64,000 nt of DNA, taken from positions 124,001 through 188,000 of the forward strand of contig SSEB01000001.1 in the NCBI GenBank assembly GCA_008012115.1, given 5' to 3'. Of this stretch, positions 43,901 through 50,661 are shown in pieces. Position 1 is the stretch's first letter. Each line of letters opens with the position of its first letter. The notes beneath the pieces are model-generated. The model was not told the DNA's origin. It made no database searches and saw only the letters and a program-made list of their open reading frames with translations. Origin of the DNA: Nevskiaceae bacterium (GTDB lineage: Bacteria > Pseudomonadota > Gammaproteobacteria > Nevskiales > Nevskiaceae). The position numbers and the translations under genes were made by a program.

Positions 43901-44149
43901 TCGCGCATGCTCGACGATCCGCAGATCATGAGTCTGGTCTCGACCATCATCTCGCTGGCGCACTCGCTCAAGCTGAAGGTGACCGCCGAGGGCGTCGAGC
44001 AGGCCGCACAGCGTGATGCCCTGCGGCGGCTGCGCTGCGACGAGTATCAGGGCTTCCTGTTCAGCGCCGCGGTGCCGGTGGCGCGGCTTGCGGAACTGCT
44101 GGCCGAACACGCCCCGCGGAAGGGTGTCGGTCAGGCGGCGGCGAAATAG
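40994..44149 (+). CDS. Membrane HAMP-PAS-GAF-(degenerate GGDEF)-EAL protein, c-di-GMP phosphodiesterase type
   Basis: A 1051-residue signalling protein. TM1 at about residues 32-55, a periplasmic helical domain, TM2 near 230-250, HAMP (252-305), PAS (308-425), GAF (445-600), a GGDEF domain (605-775) and an EAL domain (785-1040). The GGDEF signature position reads QKRFAVMM, so it should not make c-di-GMP. The EAL domain keeps EALLRW (near 820), NISP, ITES, DDFGTGYSS (near 941) and TAEGVE, so c-di-GMP hydrolysis is expected. The start is GTG 40994 with GGGAG upstream. Its 3' end overlaps the convergent gene by 19 bases. Confidence 0.85.
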   Translation: MRSQENQPHRVGDPARLPPTSRWRLSGYSITVKLVVMVGCLAAVGVVMALTITLASQVTTGIRAYVGGEGLYTKGQKEAIYHLERFARSGDGRDYQLFLDAIAIPLGDHDARVAMQRPVLDYAAAERGFLQGGNDAEDVPSLISTFRRFHAVSYFARAIELWTAADAVVAQLVDCGEQLHREMVPGPARPERVAEIMTRVALLDAEVTPIEREFSHILGAGARAIRGVVMAAIYLIGGSMLAGALWLSWRIGGGLRDGIADLRRAATRAAEGDLDQSVPVRSGDELGRLTVAFNQMIEQRRGVEAALRDSTDFLQKVMLSARDAIYALDLEGHFTLANPRTCEITGYALHEILGTHFNALYEPEQAARVAVPFYSVIREGATVTDFETPLCRKDGRVVLITFSVAPLIRNGEIVGAVGTADDVTERRRNESELKARGAELARLNRIYAVLSNTSDLIVRVASREELLQHACRIAVEHGRFQSALVCESDPAAGQRYIVAAAGVGAGYATMSRLVERACPLGHHARVLCNDLGDDPAFADVRAELADKRFRSMAVLPFRTDSDESIALVLFSEEPGFFNAEEVRLLEKLVGDLSLKLNALVKEIRLQFMVHFDPLTELANRHLFHDRLAQKLQVARQEASELVLIVLEIEQFDALAHSMGQSVADEVLVELTRRLRANLGGARNLALVTQKRFAVMMLRDERKDGQSEAAVAAWIERRLFSAFADPFAVEGRELRLAGRSGVSMFPTDAGDARELLRNAEAAMDQALAAGERVFFYAPAQNTGLAQRLLLATRLRRAVEREEFEVYYQPKIDLADGVISGVEALLRWRDPDQGYVRPGEFIPILEETGLILEVSRWLLHRVAADLNETLSLHGDPPRVAVNISPLHLQHRDFLADIREAVARGGRYGDRLDIEITESMVMQDIDANVEKLRQLREAGIGVAIDDFGTGYSSLAWLSRLPATAVKLDYQFVSRMLDDPQIMSLVSTIISLAHSLKLKVTAEGVEQAAQRDALRRLRCDEYQGFLFSAAVPVARLAELLAEHAPRKGVGQAAAK

Positions 44150-45357
44150 GCCTCGACCGGGCTGGGCCGCGCGATGAGATAGCCCTGCGCGTACTGGCAG
44201 CCCATCGCGGCCAGGCGTTGCAGCAGCGCCTCGGTCTCGACGCCCTCGGCGATGATCTCCAGCCCCAGGGACTGCGAGAGCTGCACGATGGCGGCGACGA
44301 TCTTCTCGCTGCGCGCGTCGCTGAGGATGCGGCGCACAAAGCTCTGGTCGATTTTCAGCGTGTCGATGTCGAACTCGTGCAGGTAGCTCAGCGACGAGTA
44401 GCCGGTGCCGAAGTCGTCGAGCGCGATGCGCACGCCCAGCTTGCGACAGGCGGCGATCCAGCGCTTGGCGGCCTCGGCGTCGCCGAACACGCTCTCGGTG
44501 ATCTCCAGCTTGAGGCGCGAGGGTTGCAGGCCAGTCTCGTGCAGGATGTCGGCGAGCGCGGGGAGGAATTCGGGGTCGCGGAACTGCCCGGGCGAGACAT
44601 TGACGCTGATGAATCCGCCCTGGCCGCGCAGATTGGCGCGGTTGGTTTCGTGCTCGAAGCGCAGTGCGGCGCGGCAGGCCTCGCGCAGCACCCAGCGGCC
44701 CAGCGGCACGATCAGGCCGCTGTCCTCGGCGACGCGGATGAACAGGTCGGGACGGACGATGCCGCAGATCGGATGCTGCCAGCGCACCAGGCTCTCGAAG
44801 CCGGCGATGCGCTGGCTGCGCATGTCGGCGATCGGTTGCAGGTAGAGCCGCAGCTCCCCGGCGTGGATGCCGGACTTGAGTTCGTTTTCGAGCCGGATGC
44901 GGTCAATGGCGTCGGCGTTGGCCCCGCCGCTGCGCGCGCTGCCGTTCTTGCCCAGGCGATTGCGCAGACGGTTGAGCACCACGTCCAGCAGGAGACGCAC
45001 GATCGGGTCGGCGGTCTGCAGGCGGGAGGAGAGCTGGCTGCGGTCGATGGGCGTCAGTCGCGTATCGACAGCGGCGATGGCGGTGGCCGAGCGTGGCGCA
45101 TCGTCCACCACCGCCATTTCGCCAAGCAGGTCGCCGGGGCCGACGACCGCGATGCACTCGACCCGATCATCGATGCGGGCGTGGATCTCGACTTCGCCGG
45201 TCTCGACCACGTAGGCGCAGTCGGCGGCATCGCCCTCGGCGAAGATCTGCTCTCCCGCTCTGACATTGCGTGACAACAGGGTGGCCACGGCGATTCCTGG
45301 ACTGGACGAGTCAGTATAGGAGCCATGTCGCTCCGGCGCGGCGTGGGTCAAATCCAC
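44131..45357 (-). CDS. Cyclic nucleotide-binding domain plus EAL domain protein
   Basis: A 408-residue protein with an N-terminal cNMP-binding domain (about 25-135; VRAGEQIFAEGD, PGDLLGEMAVVDDAPRSATA, in which the phosphate-binding cassette is GEMAVVDDAPRSA) and an EAL domain (about 155-400). The EAL signature reads ESL (FESLVRW), but the other catalytic residues (NVSP, ITES, DDFGTGYSS, AEGVE) are present, so activity is plausible. It could couple cAMP or cGMP to c-di-GMP turnover. Start GTG 45357; it lies 19 bases after the FadD stop on the same strand, so the pair is probably co-transcribed. Overlaps the convergent PDE gene at the 3' end. Confidence 0.82.
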   Translation of the reverse strand: MDLTHAAPERHGSYTDSSSPGIAVATLLSRNVRAGEQIFAEGDAADCAYVVETGEVEIHARIDDRVECIAVVGPGDLLGEMAVVDDAPRSATAIAAVDTRLTPIDRSQLSSRLQTADPIVRLLLDVVLNRLRNRLGKNGSARSGGANADAIDRIRLENELKSGIHAGELRLYLQPIADMRSQRIAGFESLVRWQHPICGIVRPDLFIRVAEDSGLIVPLGRWVLREACRAALRFEHETNRANLRGQGGFISVNVSPGQFRDPEFLPALADILHETGLQPSRLKLEITESVFGDAEAAKRWIAACRKLGVRIALDDFGTGYSSLSYLHEFDIDTLKIDQSFVRRILSDARSEKIVAAIVQLSQSLGLEIIAEGVETEALLQRLAAMGCQYAQGYLIARPSPVEAYFAAA

Positions 45358-45376
45358 TACCGCGCTGTGTGCCGTA

Positions 45377-47056
45377 TCAGCCGCGCAGTTCCTTGCGCAG
45401 GATCTTGCCGACCGGCGTCTTGGGCAGCGCGTCGCGGAACTCGATGTGCTTGGGCACCTTGTAGCCGGTGAGCTGCTGCTTGCAGAACTCGCGCAGCACT
45501 TCGACGCTCAGGTTGGGGTCCTTGCGCACCACGAACACTTTCACCGCTTCGCCGCTCTTGTCGTCCGGCACGCCGATGCAGGCGCATTCGAGCACGCCGG
45601 GATGCATCGCCACCACGGCCTCGATCTCGTTGGGATACACGTTGAAGCCGGAGACCAGGATCATGTCCTTCTTGCGGTCGACGATGCGCAGATAGCCTCG
45701 CTCGTCCATCACGGCGACGTCGCCGGTCTTGAGGTAGCCGTCGACGGTGAAGACCTTGGCGTTCTCCTCCGGCTTCTGCCAGTAGCCGGCCATCACCTGC
45801 GGTCCCTTGACGCAGAGCTCGCCGGGCTCGCCGAGCGGCACTTCGCGGTTGTCGTCGTCGCGCAGGCTGACCTCGGTGGAGGGCAGGGGCACGCCGATGG
45901 TGCCGTTCCAGGCCGGCTTGTCGAGCGGGCTGAAGCTGACGCCGGGCGACGTCTCGGTGAGGCCGTAGCCTTCGGTGAGGCCCTTGCCCGTGCGCTTCTG
46001 CCACTGCTCGGCCACCGCCTGCTGCACGGCGGTGCCGCCGCCGACCACCATCTTCAGCGCGGAGAAGTCGATCTTGTCGAAGTCCGGCGAGTGCAGCAGA
46101 CCGTTGTAGAGCGTGTTGACGCCGGTGAACGCGGTGAAGCGATGGCGGCGCAACTCGGCGACGAAGGCGTCCATGTCGCGCGGGTTGGGGATCAGCACGC
46201 TCTTGCCGCCGATCGACATGAACACCAGGCAATTCACCGACAGCGCGAAGATGTGGTACAGCGGCAGGGCGGTGATCACGCACTCCTTGCCGGGCTCGTT
46301 GAGCATGCTCATCCAGGCGCGCATCTGCAGCAGGTTGGCGACGATATTGCCGTGCAGGAGCTGCGCGCCCTTGGACAGGCCCGTGGTGCCGCCGGTGTAC
46401 TGCAGGAAGGCGGTGTCCTGGTGCGTCAGCGGCACGCGGTGGTAGGGCTCGGCCTTTCCCAGGGCCAGCGCGGTGCGCAGCGGCACGGCGTCGGGAATCT
46501 CCCACTTCGGCACCAGCTTCTTGCGGTACTTCACCACCGCGTTGACCAGCAGGTTCTTCGGGAACGGGTGCATGTCGCCGAGCTGGGTGGTGATGACGGT
46601 CTCCACCGGCGTCTTGTCCAGCACCTGCTGCAGGGTGACGCAGAAATTCTCGACGATGACGATGGCGCGTGCGCCGCTGTCGCGCAGCTGGTGCTCCAGC
46701 TCGCGCGGCGTGTACAGCGGGTTGACGTTCACCACCACCAGGCCCGCGCGCAGGATGCCGAAGATCGCCACCGGGTACTGCAGCAGGTTGGGCATCATCA
46801 CCGCGACGCGGTCGCCCTTGTTCAGGCCCAGCACGTTCTGCAGGTAGGAGGCGAAGTCCTGGCTGTAGCGGTCGAGATCGTCGTAGCTGAACGAGACGCC
46901 CATGCACTCGTAGGCGACGAGGCTGCGGTAGCGTTCGATGCTCTTTTCCAGCACGTCGGCGAGCGAACTGTACTCGCTGACGTCGATCTCGGTCGGCACG
47001 CCCGCCGGGTATTGTTTCAGCCAGATCTTTTCCGCGTAGACGGACTGCTTCGCCAT
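45377..47056 (-). CDS. fadD: Long-chain fatty acid-CoA ligase FadD
   Basis: A 559-residue adenylate-forming enzyme. The P-loop-like A3 motif is [12 protein letters not shown] near residue 215, A5 is [12 protein letters not shown]7/A8 are YLKTGDVA and [15 protein letters not shown], and the catalytic Lys lies in [10 protein letters not shown] near the C-terminus. It activates fatty acids to acyl-CoA for beta-oxidation at the inner membrane. ATG 47056 follows GGGGAGCAGC. It is followed by the cNMP-EAL gene; repeat copy 6 lies between the upstream YihY gene and this one. Confidence 0.92.
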   Translation of the reverse strand: MAKQSVYAEKIWLKQYPAGVPTEIDVSEYSSLADVLEKSIERYRSLVAYECMGVSFSYDDLDRYSQDFASYLQNVLGLNKGDRVAVMMPNLLQYPVAIFGILRAGLVVVNVNPLYTPRELEHQLRDSGARAIVIVENFCVTLQQVLDKTPVETVITTQLGDMHPFPKNLLVNAVVKYRKKLVPKWEIPDAVPLRTALALGKAEPYHRVPLTHQDTAFLQYTGGTTGLSKGAQLLHGNIVANLLQMRAWMSMLNEPGKECVITALPLYHIFALSVNCLVFMSIGGKSVLIPNPRDMDAFVAELRRHRFTAFTGVNTLYNGLLHSPDFDKIDFSALKMVVGGGTAVQQAVAEQWQKRTGKGLTEGYGLTETSPGVSFSPLDKPAWNGTIGVPLPSTEVSLRDDDNREVPLGEPGELCVKGPQVMAGYWQKPEENAKVFTVDGYLKTGDVAVMDERGYLRIVDRKKDMILVSGFNVYPNEIEAVVAMHPGVLECACIGVPDDKSGEAVKVFVVRKDPNLSVEVLREFCKQQLTGYKVPKHIEFRDALPKTPVGKILRKELRG

Positions 47057-47169
47057 GCTGCTCCCCAATGGAGGCGCCGTTCGATTTCTAAGGGGCCCGG
47101 TGCGCCTGCCGGAGCCGCGATGATAGGTGAATTCGCCCAGTGGAGAAACGCGGTGACCGCCTCTGCAAC

Positions 47170-47282
47170 GCCACCCGGTGTGGTCGGAATCACCAGGAAA
47201 ATAGTTATAATTTATTTAATGAATTTTAATTTGATAAATAAAATATAACTACTTTCCGCTGCCAGCGCCGCATAGCGGGTGG
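47170..47282. repeat. 113-bp dispersed intergenic repeat, copy 6
   Basis: Left terminus CCACCCGGT (47170-47178; one base off) and right terminus AGCGGGTGG (47274-47282). The AT core is 47203-47249, 47 bp: the only copy with one extra base. Arms are 33 bp on both sides. It begins 6 bp after the YihY stop codon and ends 114 bp before the FadD start. Confidence 0.9.
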
Positions 47283-47288
47283 TGCCTC

Positions 47289-48608
47289 TCAGGCGCGCTG
47301 ATCGAGTTCCAGAATGAACTGGCGCAGGCTCAGGCCCTGGTGCGCCTTCTCGAAGCGGGCTTCGGCCTCGTCGAGCAGCGCGGCGACCTGCTGCGCCGCC
47401 GGTCCGTCGATGCGCGGCATCAGCGAGTTGCCGGCGCGGGCCAGGCGCCACAGGCGCGTCAGCGCCATCGAGTCGAGGTCCATGCCCGGCAGCAGCTGCG
47501 TGCGCTTGCGGCCGGCCTCGATCAGCAGGCCGTCGCGCAGCAGCACCTCGACGCTCTGCGCGACGTGTTCGGGCAGCGCGTGCAACTCGCGTGCGAGCTG
47601 CTCCTGGGTGAGTCCTTCCTCGCCGGAGAGGAAGCGGCGGCCGCACAGCACCATGATCATCAATCCCAGATATTCGGCACCGCGCCCGGACAGCGCCGGC
47701 GCGATGCGATGCGGCGCCACCTGCGCCGGGTTCTGCAGGTAGTAGGCGAGCTGGCAGCCCATCAGCAGGATCAGCCAGCCCAGGTGCAGCCAGATCAGCA
47801 GGAAGATGAAGATCGCGAAACCGGAGTAGATCGCGTTGTAGTTGGTGGCGCCGGCCACGAACGAGGCGAACAGCACACTGCAGGTCTGCCACAGCAGGCC
47901 GGCGAACAGCCCGCCACCCGCCGCCGCCTGCCAGCGCACGCGCGTGTTGGGCACGAAGCTGTAGAGGAAGCTGAAGGCGGCGACGATCAGGACGTAAGGC
48001 AGCAGCTTGGTGAGGCCGATGAACAGCAGGCCGAAGGGCTCGATGGCGGTGATGCGGGCGACGATGCTGTTGCTGGTGACGCTGGCGGTCAGCCCGATCG
48101 CCGAGAACACCAGCACGGGGCCGATCATCAGCACCGAGATGTATTCGCTGACCCGCTGCGACAGCGGCCGCGGTCGCGCGATGCGCCAGATGAAATTGAA
48201 GCTGGCCTCGACTTTCTGGATCAGCGAGACCGCCGAGTACAGCAGCAGGCTGATGCCGACCGAGCCGAGCACGCCGACCTTCATGCGGTCGACGAAGCCG
48301 ATGATGTTCTGCGTGATCTGGTCGGCCTGGCTGCCGAGCGGGCTCAGGAACTGCGCCAGCAAAGGCTCCAGCGTGTTGTGCACGCCCAGCGCCTTGAGCA
48401 CCGAGAACGCCAGCGCCAGGATCGGCACCAGCGACAGCAGCGTGGTGTAGACCAGGCTCATGGCGCGCATCGAGATCTGGCCCTCGAAGAGATCGCGGCA
48501 CAGGGCGAAGACGTAGCGGCCGGTGCGGACCAGGGCGCGCTCGCTGCGGCCGAGCGCGCCGTCCTCCTGCCAGAGGCGCTGATGCAGGTGCTGGAGCCAG
48601 TTGTTCAT
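47289..48608 (-). CDS. yihY: YihY/BrkB family inner membrane protein
   Basis: A 439-residue protein with about six membrane helices (residues about 45-290; first block RAMSLVYTTLLSLVPILALAFS in parts, then GSVGISLLLYSAVSLI and later WLHLGWLILLMGCQLAYYLQ). It matches the YihY/BrkB family, once labelled RNase BN. Its molecular role is unsettled. The C-terminal 140 residues form a cytoplasmic tail with a winged-helix-like segment (LTQEQLARELHALPEHVAQ). Start ATG 48608. Repeat copy 6 lies just after its stop. Confidence 0.85.
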   Translation of the reverse strand: MNNWLQHLHQRLWQEDGALGRSERALVRTGRYVFALCRDLFEGQISMRAMSLVYTTLLSLVPILALAFSVLKALGVHNTLEPLLAQFLSPLGSQADQITQNIIGFVDRMKVGVLGSVGISLLLYSAVSLIQKVEASFNFIWRIARPRPLSQRVSEYISVLMIGPVLVFSAIGLTASVTSNSIVARITAIEPFGLLFIGLTKLLPYVLIVAAFSFLYSFVPNTRVRWQAAAGGGLFAGLLWQTCSVLFASFVAGATNYNAIYSGFAIFIFLLIWLHLGWLILLMGCQLAYYLQNPAQVAPHRIAPALSGRGAEYLGLMIMVLCGRRFLSGEEGLTQEQLARELHALPEHVAQSVEVLLRDGLLIEAGRKRTQLLPGMDLDSMALTRLWRLARAGNSLMPRIDGPAAQQVAALLDEAEARFEKAHQGLSLRQFILELDQRA

Positions 48609-48891
48609 GGCGCGAAGATAACCCGGGCGCGGCGACCGCGAAACCGCGGCGCCGGAAATCTGGCGCGCGATGGCGGCAAAAGCGCTGGCGGAATCCCGGC
48701 AGAGCGGGTGCGTTTGCGCAGACGCAGCGCCGACGTAGTAGATTTCTTACCGGTGGCAGGGCCGGATTTGTGGATAAGTCTCCCGGGAACGCCGACGGTC
48801 CCGTGGCGCCTGCCGTCCGTAGGCTGCGTTCACCTGCTGGGAAGGGACGATGCAAGCATGTCGCCGTCTCCTCTTCACACAGGGCAGTGTC

Positions 48892-49380
48892 ATGACCAAG
48901 GTTCAAACGGCTTTGATGGGCGCGGGCATCCTGCTGCTGTCGCAGGCTTCGCAGGCGGCCAGCACCTCCACCACCATGGCGGTCACCGCCGCCGTGACCA
49001 CCTCCTGCATCGTGGTCGCCACGCCGGTGGTCTTCGGCAATTACGATCCGACGCTGGCGACCGATACCGCCGCCAGCGGCGCCATCACCGTGACCTGCAC
49101 CACCGGCACCGCCTACAAGGTCGGGCTCGATGCCGGCGTCGCCAGTGGCGCGACGGTGACGACGCGCAAGATGGCCAATGGCGCCAGCCTGCTGTCCTAC
49201 GGGCTCTACCAGGATGCGGGTCACAGCAATAATTGGGGCAACACGCCGGGCACCGACACGGTCAACAAGACCGCGACGGTGACGCCCGACGTCATCTCGG
49301 TCTACGGCCTGCTGCCCAAGCAGCAGAATGTCAGCGCCGGTGCCTATACGGATACGGTCAACGTCACGGTGAACTACTAA
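48892..49380 (+). CDS. Csu-type major pilin subunit 1 (SCPU/spore coat U domain)
   Basis: A 162-residue secreted protein: signal peptide ends near SQASQAA, then an SCPU domain with the paired cysteines (TTSCIV and VTCTTG) and a C-terminal strand TDTVNVTVNY used in donor-strand exchange. It is the first gene of a chaperone-usher operon. The stop overlaps the next start as TAATG. It is about 88% identical by eye to the following gene over the mature region, pointing to a recent tandem duplication. Confidence 0.85.
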   Translation: MTKVQTALMGAGILLLSQASQAASTSTTMAVTAAVTTSCIVVATPVVFGNYDPTLATDTAASGAITVTCTTGTAYKVGLDAGVASGATVTTRKMANGASLLSYGLYQDAGHSNNWGNTPGTDTVNKTATVTPDVISVYGLLPKQQNVSAGAYTDTVNVTVNY

Positions 49381-49865
49381 TGAAACTTCGTATCGTCTTA
49401 TCGGCCGCGGCAGTCGTGCTGTTGACGCAGCCGGCGATGGCCGCCACCACTTCCACCACGATGGCGGTCACCGCCACCGTGACCACGTCCTGCATCGTCG
49501 CCGCCACGCCGGTGGTGTTCGGCAACTACGCGCCGACCGCGACTTCCGACACTGCGGCCACCGGCACCATCACGGTGACCTGCACCACCGGCACGGCGTA
49601 CAAGGTCGGGCTCGATGCCGGCGCCGCCAGCGGCGCCACGGTGACCACGCGCAAGATGAGCAGCGGCGCCAATCTGCTCGCCTATGGGCTCTACCAGGAC
49701 GCTGGCCACAGCACCAACTGGGGCAACACGCCCGGCACTGACACGGTCAATAAGACCGCGACGGTGACGCCGGACGTGATCACCGTCTACGGCCTGCTGC
49801 CCAAGCAGCAGAATGTCAGCGCCGGTGCTTACACGGATACCGTCAACGTCACGGTCAACTACTGA
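49380..49865 (+). CDS. Csu-type major pilin subunit 2 (SCPU domain, tandem duplicate)
   Basis: A 161-residue secreted protein; signal peptide ends near TQPAMAA. It has the same SCPU fold and cysteine pair as subunit 1, and the C-terminal third (from NWGNTPGTDTVNKTATVT) is nearly identical. It starts at the overlapping TAATG after subunit 1. It may be a second pilin type or a dosage copy; expression is coupled to its neighbours. Confidence 0.85.
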   Translation: MKLRIVLSAAAVVLLTQPAMAATTSTTMAVTATVTTSCIVAATPVVFGNYAPTATSDTAATGTITVTCTTGTAYKVGLDAGAASGATVTTRKMSSGANLLAYGLYQDAGHSTNWGNTPGTDTVNKTATVTPDVITVYGLLPKQQNVSAGAYTDTVNVTVNY

Positions 49866-49920
49866 CCCCGTCGCCGGTTCCCGCTAGAGTAGCGGTCAGG
49901 TCCTGTCCGAGTCCGCGCCC

Positions 49921-50661
49921 ATGCGAGTCCTTTCTGCGATTGCCTTGCTGTTGGTGGGCGCCGTCGCGCACGCCGCGGCACCGGCCGGCATAGCCCTCAA
50001 TCCGATCACGGTGAGCCTGGACGCGCAGCGGCCCGCCGACGCGGTGACGCTGACCAACGGCACCGGCGACAACAAGGTCATCCAGGCCGAGGTGATGCGC
50101 TGGACGCGTGAGCGCGGCGAGGACCATTACGCGCCGGCGCCGGAGATGCTGGTGAGCCCGCCGATGTTCCGCGTCGCGGCAGGCGGCCAGCAGATCGTGC
50201 GCGTCGGACTCAAATCCCGCGCGCAGGCCGACAGCCCGGTCGAAAAGGCCTACCGCCTGTTCCTGCAGGAAGTCCCGGAGACGGCGCCGAGCCCGGCGCC
50301 CGCGGGCGATGCCGCGGGTGGCTCCGCGCTGCGGCTGCTGCTGCGCTTTGGCGTGCCGGTCTTTCTCAAGCCGGCCAAGCCCCAGCCGACGTCGCTGGCC
50401 TGGCAGGCGCGGCAACAGCCGGACGGCGGCGTCGCGCTCAGCGTCCGCAACGACGGCAACCGCCATGTGAAGCTGGCCAATGTCCAGCTGACGCAGGGCG
50501 CGCAGGCGGTGAATGCCGACGGCTTTGCCTACGTGTTTGCCGGCGAGACCTATACCTGGATGCTCAAGCCCGCGAAGTCGCTGGCTGCGGGCGCCGGCAC
50601 CCTTTCCGCGAGCACCGATGACGGACCTGTCCATGCCGGCCTGGTGCTGCAGGGGCCTTAG
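49921..50661 (+). CDS. Fimbrial chaperone (CsuC-like, PapD family)
   Basis: A 246-residue periplasmic chaperone. After the signal peptide (to about residue 19), the N-terminal Ig domain carries the pilin-interactive region ALNPITVSL and FRVAAGGQQIVRVGLKSRA, and the second Ig domain follows (about 130-240). The conserved YRLFLQEVP block is characteristic of CsuC-type chaperones. It binds subunits in the periplasm and hands them to the usher. Its stop lies inside the start region of the usher gene. Confidence 0.88.
   Translation: MRVLSAIALLLVGAVAHAAAPAGIALNPITVSLDAQRPADAVTLTNGTGDNKVIQAEVMRWTRERGEDHYAPAPEMLVSPPMFRVAAGGQQIVRVGLKSRAQADSPVEKAYRLFLQEVPETAPSPAPAGDAAGGSALRLLLRFGVPVFLKPAKPQPTSLAWQARQQPDGGVALSVRNDGNRHVKLANVQLTQGAQAVNADGFAYVFAGETYTWMLKPAKSLAAGAGTLSASTDDGPVHAGLVLQGP

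Noticed and set aside
40943..44110. Antisense reading frame of about 1055 codons opposite the HAMP-PAS-GAF-EAL gene
   Set aside because: Composition is the mirror of the sense frame and no domain is recognisable; the plus-strand protein has complete domains.
48700..48715. AGCGGGTG string upstream of the Csu operon as a repeat terminus
   Set aside because: No matching left terminus 112 bp away and no AT-rich core.
49233..49380. Possible frameshift joining the two pilin genes into one
   Set aside because: Each has its own start, signal peptide and stop; the TAATG overlap is normal translational coupling.
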